NCBI RefSeq assembly: GCF_002811985.1
Contig: NZ_NPDU01000021.1
Coordinates: 3,501-67,500, forward strand
DNA length: 64,000 nt
Source of the DNA: Leptospira adleri
GTDB taxonomy: Bacteria > Spirochaetota > Leptospiria > Leptospirales > Leptospiraceae
Direction: 5' to 3'
A program made the translations under genes and the position numbers. How positions within the stretch are numbered: the first letter of the stretch is position 1; every line of letters begins with the position of its first letter. Below are positions 1 through 10,199 of this stretch, piece by piece. The notes below the pieces were generated by a model. It saw only the letters and a program-made list of their open reading frames with translations. It was not told the origin of the DNA and ran no database searches.

Positions 1-630
1 GGACCGATGGAAGCCGGAATTTTTTATTACCGTTTGCCGAAAGAAAAAAAGGGAAATATTTTTTCCATAACCAGGAAAACGTTTCCGATCGTCGAAGGAA
101 ACGGAATATCTTCGCTTGGAGAATTGATCTTAAACCATCCTCGATTTCGATATCAATCTAAGGTCTTTCAAGAAAGACATGAAAAACAATGGAACAGAAT
201 TCTTGCAAAGGGAGAAAAAATGAGACTCGCCGAAGCGGGGAATCATTGTCAAGGAACTCTATTTTCGGACGGAAGCGATCTGATTACCGAAGCCTTGGGT
301 GAAAAAATCGATCAAATCTCCCGAACCTTCTCCGGTTTTTACTTTGGAAGATACGACGTTCGATACCAATCGGATGAAAAATTAAAATTAGGACAAGAAT
401 TCGGAATCGTAGAATTAAACGGAATCACTTCCGAATCCACAAACCTCTACGATCCAAAATTTTCGGTTTTGGAAATGTACTCGATTCTTTTTAGACAATG
501 GAATCTTCTTTTTCGAATCGGTTCCGAAAACCGCAAATCGGGCGTTCCTAAAACGAGCTTGTATGAGATCGTTCGAGTTCTGCTTCGATTCTACGCGGGA
601 AACAGAAAAGTAACCGATCGATCCGATTGA
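1..630 (+). CDS. ATP-grasp-like ligase, C-terminal part (cut by window edge)
   Basis: The frame is open to the first base of the window, so this is the 3' part of a longer gene; the Met at position 7 is probably internal. The visible 207 residues resemble the C-terminal half of D-Ala-D-Ala-ligase-like ATP-grasp proteins: a segment around residues 120-145 (YDVRYQS, then GIVELNGITSESTNLYDP) matches the place where these enzymes bind metal through an Asn in an ELNG-type motif. The substrate cannot be read from this fragment. It ends 84 bases before a cyclase gene on the same strand. The family call is from motif likeness only. Confidence 0.6.
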   Translation, partial: GPMEAGIFYYRLPKEKKGNIFSITRKTFPIVEGNGISSLGELILNHPRFRYQSKVFQERHEKQWNRILAKGEKMRLAEAGNHCQGTLFSDGSDLITEALGEKIDQISRTFSGFYFGRYDVRYQSDEKLKLGQEFGIVELNGITSESTNLYDPKFSVLEMYSILFRQWNLLFRIGSENRKSGVPKTSLYEIVRVLLRFYAGNRKVTDRSD

Positions 631-714
631 ATTTATCGAAAAGAATTCGGTTTTTAAGAACTCTTTGGAAATAAATGATTTATCTCCGACGAAAGGAAAT
701 CTAGGATATCGAGA

Positions 715-2016
715 ATGACCGATCAAGTTCTAAAGTTCGTATATTTCATGTTTGGAGATCCGAAGAAAAATTCTTTGGAACACAGGCTTTTTAATACCGT
801 CGCCTTTGTAAACGGCGCGCTTAATATTTTCGGCGCCTTTTCTTCTTTTTATCTCGAGAATTTCATGGTTATCTTTCTCTTAAACCTCGTCTCGGGAGTT
901 CTTTTGACGGGAATGTATCTGATCTCTCGGATCAAAAGCGTATATTATTCCCTGTTCTGGCCCTTCAATCTAACGATCTTAGCATATCTTTCTTCCATGT
1001 GGTTTTTTAACGGAGGATCGATCGGCGGAAATCACTACTACTTCATTCCCGCCCTCGTGATCGCGACAATTCTATTAAGGAATCATAATGTATGGCTCGT
1101 GTATCTGATCTACGCGGCCGCGACCGCATTCCTCTACGCCGCCGAATTCCACAATAGACAATGGATCAAGGCGTATCCCAACGAAACGGAAAGATATTTG
1201 GACGCGGGGGGAAATTATCTTTTTGTGCAGATTCTTACCGGACTTTTGATCTTCATTCTAACGAGAAATCTGAACATAGAAAGAAAAAAATCCGATTCTT
1301 TATTGTTGAATATTCTTCCCGAAACGGTCGCAGAGGAGTTAAAAAGAAACGATTCGGTGGCCCCGGTCCGTTACGAAAACGTAACCGTACTTTTTACGGA
1401 CATGGCGGGCTTTACACAAATCGCGGAAACGATGACGCCGGAAGAATTGTTAAGCGAACTGGATCTTTTTTTCCGCAAATTCGACTCGATCATAAAAAAT
1501 CACAGAATGGAAAAAATAAAAACGATCGGCGACGCTTATATGGCGGCGGGAGGACTCCCCGTAAAAAATAAAACGCATTGTATCGATGCGGTCCTTTGCG
1601 GATTGGAATTTCAAAGATTTATGAATTTAAAAAAACGGGAAAGAGAAAGTAAGAATCTTCCTTTTTGGGAACTCAGACTCGGAATTCATACGGGTTCGGT
1701 GGTGGCGGGAATAGTAGGAACTGATAAGTTTGCGTACGATATCTGGGGAGATACGGTCAACACCGCGAGCAGAATGGAAAGCTCTGGAATACCGGGAGAA
1801 GTCAACGTTTCCAGCGAGACATACGAAAACATCAAAGACTTTTTTATCTGCGAGCACAGAGGAAAGATAAAGGCTAAGAACAAAGGTGAAATCGATATGT
1901 ATCTCGTAAAAGGAATCCGAGAGGGCCTTTACGAACCCGATAACCCTTCCTTACCGAATTCGACTTTCTTGAGATTCTACGGACAGATACAAAGGGGAGA
2001 ATTTCCGGCAGCGTAG
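715..2016 (+). CDS. Membrane-anchored class III adenylate cyclase
   Basis: Predicted to make cyclic AMP from ATP at the inner membrane. The first ~190 of 433 residues hold about six hydrophobic segments, and the class III cyclase domain spans roughly 215-395. Visible catalytic features are the first metal Asp in VLFTDMAGFT, the second in TIGDAYMA, a Lys just before it (EKIKTIGD) and an Asp in AYDIWGDTVN. That Lys/Asp pair is the known signature for adenine rather than guanine. The NTASRMES motif carries the transition-state Asn and Arg. All key residues are present, so it should be active. The membrane part has no recognised sensor fold. Leptospira encode many such cyclases. The next gene starts 15 bases after the stop. 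Confidence 0.9.
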   Translation: MTDQVLKFVYFMFGDPKKNSLEHRLFNTVAFVNGALNIFGAFSSFYLENFMVIFLLNLVSGVLLTGMYLISRIKSVYYSLFWPFNLTILAYLSSMWFFNGGSIGGNHYYFIPALVIATILLRNHNVWLVYLIYAAATAFLYAAEFHNRQWIKAYPNETERYLDAGGNYLFVQILTGLLIFILTRNLNIERKKSDSLLLNILPETVAEELKRNDSVAPVRYENVTVLFTDMAGFTQIAETMTPEELLSELDLFFRKFDSIIKNHRMEKIKTIGDAYMAAGGLPVKNKTHCIDAVLCGLEFQRFMNLKKRERESKNLPFWELRLGIHTGSVVAGIVGTDKFAYDIWGDTVNTASRMESSGIPGEVNVSSETYENIKDFFICEHRGKIKAKNKGEIDMYLVKGIREGLYEPDNPSLPNSTFLRFYGQIQRGEFPAA

Positions 2017-2031
2017 ACGGACGATTATAAA

Positions 2032-2961
<930 letters not shown>

Positions 2962-3383
2962 AATAAGGTTTTGCGACGCGCTGTAAATTGATTTTCTAAA
3001 ACGAAAAATTCAAATCTCTCTTGATCTCTCGAAAGAAAATGTTGCGCAGAAAGATTTCTTCATTAAATTCTGATCCGGAGCGTATGTATTCGAAAATTTC
3101 TTTGAAACAGATCGTTGCTACGTTTTTGAGGCATTCTTGTTGATCTGGATAAAGTATGAGATCCTACGTTAGACTCTGAGGAAAGTCCTTTGAAATTTGA
3201 GGTTAAACTTCGTCCGAGAAGGTGATTTCAGAATTTATTTCTCATCTTCAGGCAATGCTCGCCGGAAATAGAAACGAGTTTTACATTCGGAATATACGAT
3301 AAAATATTCAGTTTTTAGAATACATTAAATACATAATTCTTCGAGAAAAATGCGCGCGTCAAAAGACGCACGCATTAAAATAC
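2962..3383. other. Gene-free stretch between hydrolase and tail cluster
   Basis: No convincing coding frame is seen. It holds one degenerate member of the dispersed palindrome family (GTATGAGATCCTAC near 3154-3167). It forms the 3' boundary of the tail cluster. I found no obvious direct repeat matching the other end of the cluster near 15800. Confidence 0.5.
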
Positions 3384-4112
3384 TCAATCCAATTCCCAAC
3401 CGGAATGGATATCGATCTCACAGAAATCTTGCACAGTAACAATCTTGTTTACCCTTGCCTTTAGCTGACTCGCAAATTCCAACAACTTCGCTTTGTGAAA
3501 CGCTCCGTCCTTTGCGACTTGTCTAACCTGAAAAGGAGTATGAATTTTCCATTCTTTTTGACTCTCACCGTTCCTACACTTCAAAGGAACGTCGACCTCC
3601 GGAAAAACGGCTCCGTTTAAATTCATTTGATCGTCCCGATCAAATGAATAGTGATGTGAAGATCCCAAGGCCATCGACAAAAAACCGTATATGATCTTTT
3701 CAGAACAAAGAGCGTTGATGTCGTGAATCATATCTTTTTTCTTTGAGACGATATCCAACTTCCAACCGGAGGCGGTGTGGATTTGATGGGGAATTATATT
3801 TTCGTTTTCATCTCGAAGAGGATTATCCTCCGTTTCAGCTTCCGAATCCAGTTTGTCATTCCAGTCCTGGAGCATTCTTTCTCGCGCCGTTTTTTTATCA
3901 TAAACGGACTTTGGCTGAAAAGCCACCGCAACATCATCACCATCGAGCGCCGCCTCAAATTTATCCTGAATTCCCGGATTGTAATGAATTGCATAGACGA
4001 CCTTGTGCTGCGTCTCATCAAACGAATGCCAAGCATTTTTACCGTTTAATTTCCGAGGATCCGAATTGATCCAGAGCACTTTGTTACTTTCCTTTTCTAT
4101 AATATAATTCAT
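3384..4112 (-). CDS. Tail-fibre-associated protein with DUF4376-like domain
   Basis: A 242-residue protein whose C-terminal ~110 residues match the phage DUF4376 pattern: an early conserved Cys, then GFLSMALGSSHHYSFDRDDQ, MNLNGA, CRNGE and a WKIH block. Such proteins sit at the end of tail operons beside fibre genes and are thought to assist fibre assembly or form a fibre tip. The N-terminal part is unlike anything I recognise. The start overlaps the stop of the fibre gene by four bases (ATGA), so the two are translationally coupled. It is the last gene of the cluster. Confidence 0.75.
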   Translation of the reverse strand: MNYIIEKESNKVLWINSDPRKLNGKNAWHSFDETQHKVVYAIHYNPGIQDKFEAALDGDDVAVAFQPKSVYDKKTARERMLQDWNDKLDSEAETEDNPLRDENENIIPHQIHTASGWKLDIVSKKKDMIHDINALCSEKIIYGFLSMALGSSHHYSFDRDDQMNLNGAVFPEVDVPLKCRNGESQKEWKIHTPFQVRQVAKDGAFHKAKLLEFASQLKARVNKIVTVQDFCEIDIHSGWELD

Positions 4113-4963
4113 GCTACCCTCACTTTGTATTTTACTGCTACGTAAGCAGGCGTGGTTTCGTTTCCGGTTCGCGGAGTGCCGTTATTATAAGCGATCGCAT
4201 AATCTGTCGTGGACCGATGATCTGCACCAGTGAAACCACCTCCCCCCGTTGGACCGGCAGTATAGTTATAAGGAAATCCATTTAAGACTTGGTGGCCGTG
4301 CTCTTGGAACTGATCTTGTCCTTCAAACCCGATGCCTCCTCCATCATAGTTCCCGCCGGCCGCCTTGGCTCTTGTTCCATGCAGTCCGGCTCCTCTTGCA
4401 AAAAGACCTCGCCTATCCGGAACATTGAACGTAGTAGCTCCGTCCCCGAAACCATATTCAGTATTTAGAATCATCTCGCCCGTTTGAGAGGAAGTAAGAT
4501 CCAATACGCTACCCGTCGGTGTGGATGAAATTTGGAAATCGTTTGTAGTCGGATTTCTCACGTAGTATTTTGTGAGAGCAGTAACTCCTCCTCCCGTGAA
4601 TGCAAATTTGACGATTTGTCCTTCGATCAACCCGTGAGAAGCAACGCTGATTCGATCACTAGCGGGAACGATACCGGTTACGTTCTTTCGAACCAAGTTC
4701 CAAAGCGCCGAGTATGTGGTCCGCGAAATCGCCTGAGCATTTGCCTCCTTAAACAAAACCGATGAGGCTTGGTCCAAATTATCTTCTATGATTCCGCCTA
4801 ACGGAACCTGTGCACCGGAAAGATTCAAATCCGTTTGATCAATTCGATCCTTCAAATATTGATCATTCGAATATTGACGATCGATTTCATCATTAATAAG
4901 GTCGCCGTCCGCCGGCGTGCTCTTTGACCAAGTCCTTGTTTTTGTAGCGTTGAATACTGCCAT
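4109..4963 (-). CDS. Tail fibre protein with collar domain
   Basis: A 284-residue fibre. Residues ~45-95 resemble the start of a phage tail-collar domain. About 65 residues of a beta-rich module follow (SHGLIEGQIVKF, then KYYVRNPTTNDFQIS), a module common in phage fibres. The collar motif then resumes with FGDGATTFNVPDRRGLFARG. The C-terminus is rich in Gly, His and Tyr, as in receptor-binding fibre tips. A strong ribosome site (AAGGAG, five bases before ATG) precedes it. A 245-base gap separates it from gene I, unlike the tightly overlapped genes upstream, so it may have its own promoter. It probably decides target-cell specificity. Confidence 0.82.
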   Translation of the reverse strand: MAVFNATKTRTWSKSTPADGDLINDEIDRQYSNDQYLKDRIDQTDLNLSGAQVPLGGIIEDNLDQASSVLFKEANAQAISRTTYSALWNLVRKNVTGIVPASDRISVASHGLIEGQIVKFAFTGGGVTALTKYYVRNPTTNDFQISSTPTGSVLDLTSSQTGEMILNTEYGFGDGATTFNVPDRRGLFARGAGLHGTRAKAAGGNYDGGGIGFEGQDQFQEHGHQVLNGFPYNYTAGPTGGGGFTGADHRSTTDYAIAYNNGTPRTGNETTPAYVAVKYKVRVA

Positions 4964-5208
4964 TGTTACTCCTTTACGTTCATATAATATTGATTGAATG
5001 TATTTTAAATTGATTGAATTTTACAAACTCCTTTGATCTTTTTTGTCATACTTGCGCTCCTTGAATCAATCCTGCCTCAGCCAAACCGTTTTCTTTCCGA
5101 CCCTTTTGACTTGCGGAAGGAAAACGGATCTCTGCAAGTTAGGGAATCGAGACTTCATTTCGATCTAGATTCCTGTTTTTCGAACCTCATCTTTCTCACA
5201 AAAATTGA

Positions 5209-6183
5209 TCATTGAAAATCCTCTTGAACTACGAAGTTATAAAGAATCAGATTGTCCTTCGCCTTTGAAGGAAAGGTTTTGAGAAAGAGTAAACTTCCGT
5301 TTTCGTCAAAGAGTCCGAGCTCGTTGATGGAGGCGCCAATAGCTTCGGATTGTTTCAGAGTCGTCTCGAAGATTCTTGTACCATCGGGTTGAGTCCTTAT
5401 TTCCACGGCCTTTCTAAGAACTTCGTTTTGCAATCCAGTGTCCTCCGCTTGTGGAACTCTCGGTTCGCCCTCGTTCACTCCTCCGACCCCGAACGCAACC
5501 TCATAAGGTTGGATTCTTATATTAGAATCCGATAATAGAGTCGAGGCGTCCAACGCCCACCCCCCGTCCAAAAAAGGGGTTCGAAGCGCGGCTCCATACA
5601 GGCGCCCGGATTGAGTCGATGTTTCGAAACGATAACTAATGACGGCCTTAACGCCGCCCGCTCGAATCTGAGCGATCGCCTTATTGAACTCAGGCGCAAC
5701 CACGACGGAATCGACCGATCCGGAAAAGATCACTCGAATCGTGGCGGGCCTCTTTGTATTCCCGGAAAGGGGAAATTCTCCGTTGAGCGTCAACGAGCCG
5801 TCGAGATATTGAGGAACACCTCCGTAACAAAGTTCTTGAATTTCATACAAAGTCCCCGTTCCGGCGAGAATCTGAGATCCGATTTCATTCATAGAATGAA
5901 TATCTCCTTTCGACTTTCTTTTTTGTCTCGCGATCGAAAGGAAAATCTTATAACGAAAATCATCCATTGCTTCTCGTGGTTGTTTTAAGTTTTTTCCGAT
6001 CAGATCCAGGACGCTTCCGGTTTGTGTGCGAAAGTCCGTCAAACCGCGCAACGACTCAAAAACTAAATTGACTTCGTTTAACAATTCTAGATCCGCATTC
6101 CATCTTTTTCCGATCTTAGAATTCGGATCGCGTGTAAAAAGCGAGGAAGGGTATTTTTGTAAAACCTCGATAACCGATGTCAT
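5209..6183 (-). CDS. Baseplate protein, P2 gpI-like
   Basis: The position after a J-like gene and before the fibre, and the N-terminal half (MTSVIEVLQKYP start, RGLTDFRTQTGSVLDLIGKNL, FRYKIFLSIARQKRKSKGD), fit the gpI or DUF2612-type baseplate proteins that link the wedge to fibres. The start is set at 6183, not at an upstream start, because ATGACATCG there overlaps the TGA of gene J by four bases. The ~130 C-terminal residues carry a domain like the fibre-attachment parts of other phages (KQSEAIGASINELGLFDENG). The product is 324 residues. Confidence 0.75.
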   Translation of the reverse strand: MTSVIEVLQKYPSSLFTRDPNSKIGKRWNADLELLNEVNLVFESLRGLTDFRTQTGSVLDLIGKNLKQPREAMDDFRYKIFLSIARQKRKSKGDIHSMNEIGSQILAGTGTLYEIQELCYGGVPQYLDGSLTLNGEFPLSGNTKRPATIRVIFSGSVDSVVVAPEFNKAIAQIRAGGVKAVISYRFETSTQSGRLYGAALRTPFLDGGWALDASTLLSDSNIRIQPYEVAFGVGGVNEGEPRVPQAEDTGLQNEVLRKAVEIRTQPDGTRIFETTLKQSEAIGASINELGLFDENGSLLFLKTFPSKAKDNLILYNFVVQEDFQ

Positions 6184-7394
6184 ATAAAATTCACCTGAAC
6201 GTTTGCGGTGACGAGTTTCGCCCTTTGACGACTGTTCATCGAGAGTTCGTCTAACGTAGCCGGAGCCGACAAACCAACTTTGACCGACATTGACTTGATT
6301 CCCTGAACCTTTGACGATTCGTATTCGCTCAGACCGCTTTGAGCGGCGATCAGTTTCCAAGCAAACACGTCAGCCCCGGTTCCGTCCCCCTTATAAGTCG
6401 TAGAAATCGCGTTAACCGTATCCACTCCTCCGATGACTTTGATACAATTCGTTTTTACTATGGATTCAGATCCCGGGATCCAAAGCGCAGAATCCTGAAC
6501 GATATCGATTCTCACATATACGGTCACGTTAGTCGGCCTATTAAAAAAATAGGTTCTCGCAACTCCTTTGCTATCGATTACCGTCGTATTTGTGGATCCG
6601 TATGATTCGATTCCTCCGGGCCAATTTTTTAAAAAGACGTCTCCGATTTCCTCCGAACTTCCCCCTTCGATAACCGCTTCCATAGAATGCGGAGGTCGCC
6701 CGTCTATATCCGCAAAATCTGTATTGTTCTCATAGACGACGGCGCTCAGTACTGAGTCTATCTGATTCAGAACGCCTTGAACGTTAGCCGCTGACGAACC
6801 TCCGTTGACTCCGAGTCCCATGAAGCGGTTCAAATATTCCACGTCGGTTTCAATCGATCGTCCTCCTCTCGCGGGCTCGAGATTGGCGACGGAATCAACG
6901 CCTGCAATCGCGGTGTTGATCGTATTTACGGTGTTAGCCGCTACGTTACCGTTGAGACCGTATTCTATGCTCAACGCTTGTGCGTTTAGAATTACGAACC
7001 CGCCCGAAATCGAGCCGGATTCAATCGTAATAAACTGATAACCGCTGCCAGTCTGACAAATCGTACCAGTTTCTACAAACGAACCTTCCAAACCCGAAAA
7101 TTTTAATGCGACAATAGAACGTTTCGCCGGTTGGCGTTCGGCTCCGAGCGGATTCAAAACTCGATCCAAAGAAACCCCTCTTGCCGTGTGAGCGAAGTTG
7201 GAATAAAATACGGACTCGGCCAATTGATGAATCAAGTCCAGTTCATCGGCAAGAATTCTCATCCTAATCCCGTCCTCGCTCAAAATGGATAAGTCGATAT
7301 CCTGACCTAAATTTGTTCTGTATTTCTCTTCCAATTCCGAGAGAATCTGATCTCTCGTTTTTCGAATAAAGCCCTGTTCCGTAACTCCAGCCAT
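6180..7394 (-). CDS. Baseplate J-like protein
   Basis: A 404-residue member of the baseplate J family, a wedge component of contractile tails. Supporting segments are an N-terminal EEKYRTNLGQDIDLS helix, RGVSLDRVLNPLGAERQPA and the beta-domain stretch IETDVEYLNRFMGLG, which corresponds to the conserved ETD.e.R.R motif. It starts at the last base of the gp25/W-like stop (TAATG) and its own stop overlaps the gene I start. Confidence 0.88.
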   Translation of the reverse strand: MAGVTEQGFIRKTRDQILSELEEKYRTNLGQDIDLSILSEDGIRMRILADELDLIHQLAESVFYSNFAHTARGVSLDRVLNPLGAERQPAKRSIVALKFSGLEGSFVETGTICQTGSGYQFITIESGSISGGFVILNAQALSIEYGLNGNVAANTVNTINTAIAGVDSVANLEPARGGRSIETDVEYLNRFMGLGVNGGSSAANVQGVLNQIDSVLSAVVYENNTDFADIDGRPPHSMEAVIEGGSSEEIGDVFLKNWPGGIESYGSTNTTVIDSKGVARTYFFNRPTNVTVYVRIDIVQDSALWIPGSESIVKTNCIKVIGGVDTVNAISTTYKGDGTGADVFAWKLIAAQSGLSEYESSKVQGIKSMSVKVGLSAPATLDELSMNSRQRAKLVTANVQVNFI

Positions 7395-7738
7395 TATATT
7401 TCCCCCACAACGGTTCCGAATTTAGTATTTGCAGAATATTGAATATACAACCTACGACTTGAATCGTTCGTCTCTTTCACTTCTATCCTTTCGACGGAAA
7501 TCGTTTCAGGATCCTTTAGAATGACTTTCCTGATTTCTATCATCGCTCTATCTTTTGAAACTTTGGTGGAAAAGATCGTAAACCAATCCAAACCGGTGAG
7601 CGGTTCGTAAGCGGATTCCCCGAGAGACAATCGGATCGCGTGCTTGATTCTTTGAGCATAGTATTCCAAACCCGCCAAAACGAAACTTTGACCGTTCGTT
7701 CTTACTATATCTCCGTCTTCTATCTTAAAACCTTTCAT
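7394..7738 (-). CDS. Baseplate wedge protein, gp25/gpW-like
   Basis: A 114-residue protein in the slot between spike and J where P2 gpW or T4 gp25 homologues lie. The sequence shows the family's pattern: GLEYYAQRIKHAIRLSLGE, then a Glu-Pro pair (YEPLTGLDWF), a helix of charged residues (IEIRKVILKDPE) and a terminal beta strand (RLYIQYSANTKFG). Its start overlaps the spike stop (ATGA). It would form the inner baseplate that nucleates the sheath. Confidence 0.75.
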   Translation of the reverse strand: MKGFKIEDGDIVRTNGQSFVLAGLEYYAQRIKHAIRLSLGESAYEPLTGLDWFTIFSTKVSKDRAMIEIRKVILKDPETISVERIEVKETNDSSRRLYIQYSANTKFGTVVGEI

Positions 7739-8418
7739 CCTATTTTCACCTTATTTGAAAGAATCTGGTCCACTTCCGCTTTTCTTAGATTAAGTTGCGA
7801 TACGACCGAGGGAGCCAAGCCGGCTGGCGAACTCGGAATCGTATTCGTAGTAAACGAAGCGGCGTTATTAATAAAAACGTCCAAGATCAGCTTTATCAAC
7901 TGTGCAAGCGTATCACCTAACACCGCCGATTCGGTAAGATCGATCAAACCTCCCTGAATCTTAATCGTATCGTTATCGAACTGGATAAAGGATTTCCCTT
8001 CCTTATCGCCTATCAACAAGCCCGAGCGATTCGAAGTAAGCGCCGGCGCCTCTGCGTCGCTTTTATAGCCGCAAACGATACATGCGCTTTGAAGATCAAA
8101 CAAGGATTCCGAGACCACGGAACTCACTCCTCTGATCGCGTCAGACGTATCGTGCGTGGAAAAAGAAATCCAAACGTTGTCTCCGCGTTTATAATCGGGC
8201 TTCACATAAAAATCACCCGCCCACAACGTTCCTACTCTAATATTTGAAAGAATAGGGAACGTCTTTTCATCACCGGATCCGTCCTTTTGTTTAAAAGGAA
8301 TTCTTACGTTAGCCGTCATCTCATTCGGATTAAAAGAATCTATGATTCCCGGTAAACCGACCTGGACCCTGGAGAGGGACTTTTTCATCGCTGCGATAAT
8401 GACTTCGTCGAGATTCAT
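7735..8418 (-). CDS. Baseplate spike protein, Gp138/gpV-like
   Basis: A 227-residue protein whose N-terminal ~100 residues look like the Gp138/V OB-fold: VGLPGIIDSFNPNEMTANVRI, then FPILSNIRVG and PDYKRGDNVWISFS. The C-terminal part (FIQFDNDTIKIQGGLIDL) has the alternating beta pattern of a trimeric spike. No lytic domain is seen. It should be the membrane-puncturing tip at the centre of the baseplate. It overlaps both neighbours by four bases. Confidence 0.78.
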   Translation of the reverse strand: MNLDEVIIAAMKKSLSRVQVGLPGIIDSFNPNEMTANVRIPFKQKDGSGDEKTFPILSNIRVGTLWAGDFYVKPDYKRGDNVWISFSTHDTSDAIRGVSSVVSESLFDLQSACIVCGYKSDAEAPALTSNRSGLLIGDKEGKSFIQFDNDTIKIQGGLIDLTESAVLGDTLAQLIKLILDVFINNAASFTTNTIPSSPAGLAPSVVSQLNLRKAEVDQILSNKVKIG

Positions 8419-9233
8419 AAGGGAAGTACCTCCAATTCCGAATAGTTTTCGGACTGAAACGTGGAGAATTTATGTTTTCCGCTTACGATTCTACAATCTC
8501 CGTTCAAATTTCCTCCGTGGATTGAGATTACCATGTTCTGTTTAAATTTATGTCTAAACAGACTTGTAACCTTCCAATTTTTTTGTCCTTCTTCGGGAAG
8601 ACCGATCAAGCCGGATGTGCTATCCAGAAAAATGGAACTCCGTTTTTGCTTTGGCTGAAAAGAATCTATGTGCAAAAGGCCGTCTTGAAACCAGTACTGT
8701 GATTTGGTAAGATCGCATATTTTTTTGACGGACTCGCCTAACGAAGTGTTTGCGCTTAGGCTTATCATCTTATTCTCGCCAAGAACGATTTTACCGGGTT
8801 TAATGTTACCTCTTTCCAAAACGTCCAGTATTACGCTCATTGCGGGAAGTTTACTATACGTTTTCATAATATAGGAACGAGACCAAGTCCCCGCGTTAGC
8901 GCTGATCTGAAATTCTAAAATCCGATTTGTTCCATCCTGTTTGAACTTAGGACGAATTACGTTCCCGGACGCGACCAAACCGTTCTCATCCTTATAACCG
9001 GCGTTCAAGAAAACGCTCGGATATTGAAAACCGGCTCCTTGCGCTTTTGCCCCGACCAACGTCATCGTATCTTCGTTCACATTGTAAAGAGTGACCGTGG
9101 TTAGGTTCAAAGGACCCAAATCGGATTCGAATTCCATATCGAACGGAGGGAAGGTAAACTCCTTTGCAGTTCCTCCTTTGGGAAAAATTTCAAGAGACGC
9201 CACTCTGCCGAAAAGTTTTGGATTTCCGTTCAT
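8415..9233 (-). CDS. Baseplate hub protein, gpD/gp27-like
   Basis: A 272-residue protein between the plug and the spike, the usual place of the hub. The segment MKTYSKLPAMSVILDVLERG followed by SLGESVKKICDLTKSQYWFQDGLLHIDS resembles the hub fold of gpD/gp27-type proteins, where a small domain reads out coordinates for the spike. It would form the trimeric ring connecting tube and spike. It is coupled to both neighbours by ATGA overlaps. Confidence 0.68.
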   Translation of the reverse strand: MNGNPKLFGRVASLEIFPKGGTAKEFTFPPFDMEFESDLGPLNLTTVTLYNVNEDTMTLVGAKAQGAGFQYPSVFLNAGYKDENGLVASGNVIRPKFKQDGTNRILEFQISANAGTWSRSYIMKTYSKLPAMSVILDVLERGNIKPGKIVLGENKMISLSANTSLGESVKKICDLTKSQYWFQDGLLHIDSFQPKQKRSSIFLDSTSGLIGLPEEGQKNWKVTSLFRHKFKQNMVISIHGGNLNGDCRIVSGKHKFSTFQSENYSELEVLPL

Positions 9234-9568
9234 TCTTCACCTTCTATGTAGAGTTGAACGTTTGATCCGAGGGTCTGCGGGTTTACCGGGATCTCGACAA
9301 ATTCATCACGATATAAATCGTCGATATCAAGCGGTCTCAGCACAATAGACACTGGGAACTCGTCGACGACGAGATGATTGAGGGAGACACCATAGACTAG
9401 ACAAGAAGAGAACAGTTCGTTTCCGTTCTGGTCTCTAACGAGCACCGTCACGAAATCTCCGACCTGATTGTACGCAAATTCGAATTCGAATTCCTTAGAT
9501 CCGATCTGATATGTATTTCGAATCGGAATGGAATCCGAATCAATGGGTAAATATTTAAATATTGGCAT
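9230..9568 (-). CDS. Probable baseplate plug protein (DUF6983-like)
   Basis: A 112-residue beta-rich protein. Its pattern (YQIGSKEFEFEFAYNQVGD, then FVTVLVRDQNGNELFSSCLVYG and a VLRPLDI strand) resembles the small baseplate plug family found between the Dit-like gene and the hub in contractile tail clusters. The call rests on position and pattern. It ends four bases inside the hub start and begins 16 bases after the Dit-like stop. Confidence 0.58.
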   Translation of the reverse strand: MPIFKYLPIDSDSIPIRNTYQIGSKEFEFEFAYNQVGDFVTVLVRDQNGNELFSSCLVYGVSLNHLVVDEFPVSIVLRPLDIDDLYRDEFVEIPVNPQTLGSNVQLYIEGEE

Positions 9569-9584
9569 ATTCTAATAACCTATT

Positions 9585-10199
9585 TTACTTTTGTTTGGCG
9601 GGGTTTGCATTTCCCGATTTATTGACTTCACGGGTCGTTTTTTTACCGCCGGATTTCATGGAGTTCAACTCCCTCGTTTTTGCTTCTGCGACCAGAATGG
9701 GAACTATCGAAATATTAACCGGAACGTCGTTTCCGTTCTCCTTGGATTCGGAGAATGTAATGTCTCCGAGAAGCAGGTTTGGAATCTCATCCACCGATCT
9801 TCCCAAATATCTTTGATCCGGATCGTTCGGTTTTACATAACGAAAGAAAGACGGAAGCATCGATAAAATTCGATTGATAATGCCCCCGGTTCCGTAACCC
9901 AGCAAAGTCAAGACCGTTCCGTCTGTTTGCCAGCGAATCAAAGTGTTTAACTTTTCGTCCACGGTCATTATAGAAAGACTCGAAACGGAAGAAGAGGAAG
10001 ACAAAAGAGCGCCTAACGTAATCCCTCTTTGACCCGGAATAACATAATCCGTAATGGATGCTTTCCCCTTTTCCCTTTCTATCGGATGTCCCGTAACCTC
10101 AGCCGGATAGGAATATTGAATATCGAATGATACGTTCATTTCAACTTCCGTATCGCCGTCGGTAAGCGCGATCGTGTCTCGGCTTGTGAGTATTCCCAT
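9585..10199 (-). CDS. Dit-like tail protein
   Basis: A 204-residue protein directly after the tape measure. The N-terminus (MNVSFDIQYSYPAEVTGHPIE, ITDYVIPGQRGITLGALL) matches the Dit-like domain of contractile and long-tailed phages, which has a conserved HP.E..a.ItD motif. The family forms the ring between tail tube and hub. The last ~40 residues are Lys-rich and probably disordered. Its ATG overlaps the last base of the tape-measure stop. Confidence 0.75.
   Translation of the reverse strand: MGILTSRDTIALTDGDTEVEMNVSFDIQYSYPAEVTGHPIEREKGKASITDYVIPGQRGITLGALLSSSSSVSSLSIMTVDEKLNTLIRWQTDGTVLTLLGYGTGGIINRILSMLPSFFRYVKPNDPDQRYLGRSVDEIPNLLLGDITFSESKENGNDVPVNISIVPILVAEAKTRELNSMKSGGKKTTREVNKSGNANPAKQK

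Noticed and set aside
1161..1571. 136-residue plus-strand frame inside the cyclase gene
   Set aside because: Out-of-phase shadow of the cyclase, Arg/Lys-rich, no domain.
5033..5215. 60-residue plus-strand frame in the gap before the fibre gene
   Set aside because: Opposite to the operon direction and without a ribosome site or domain.
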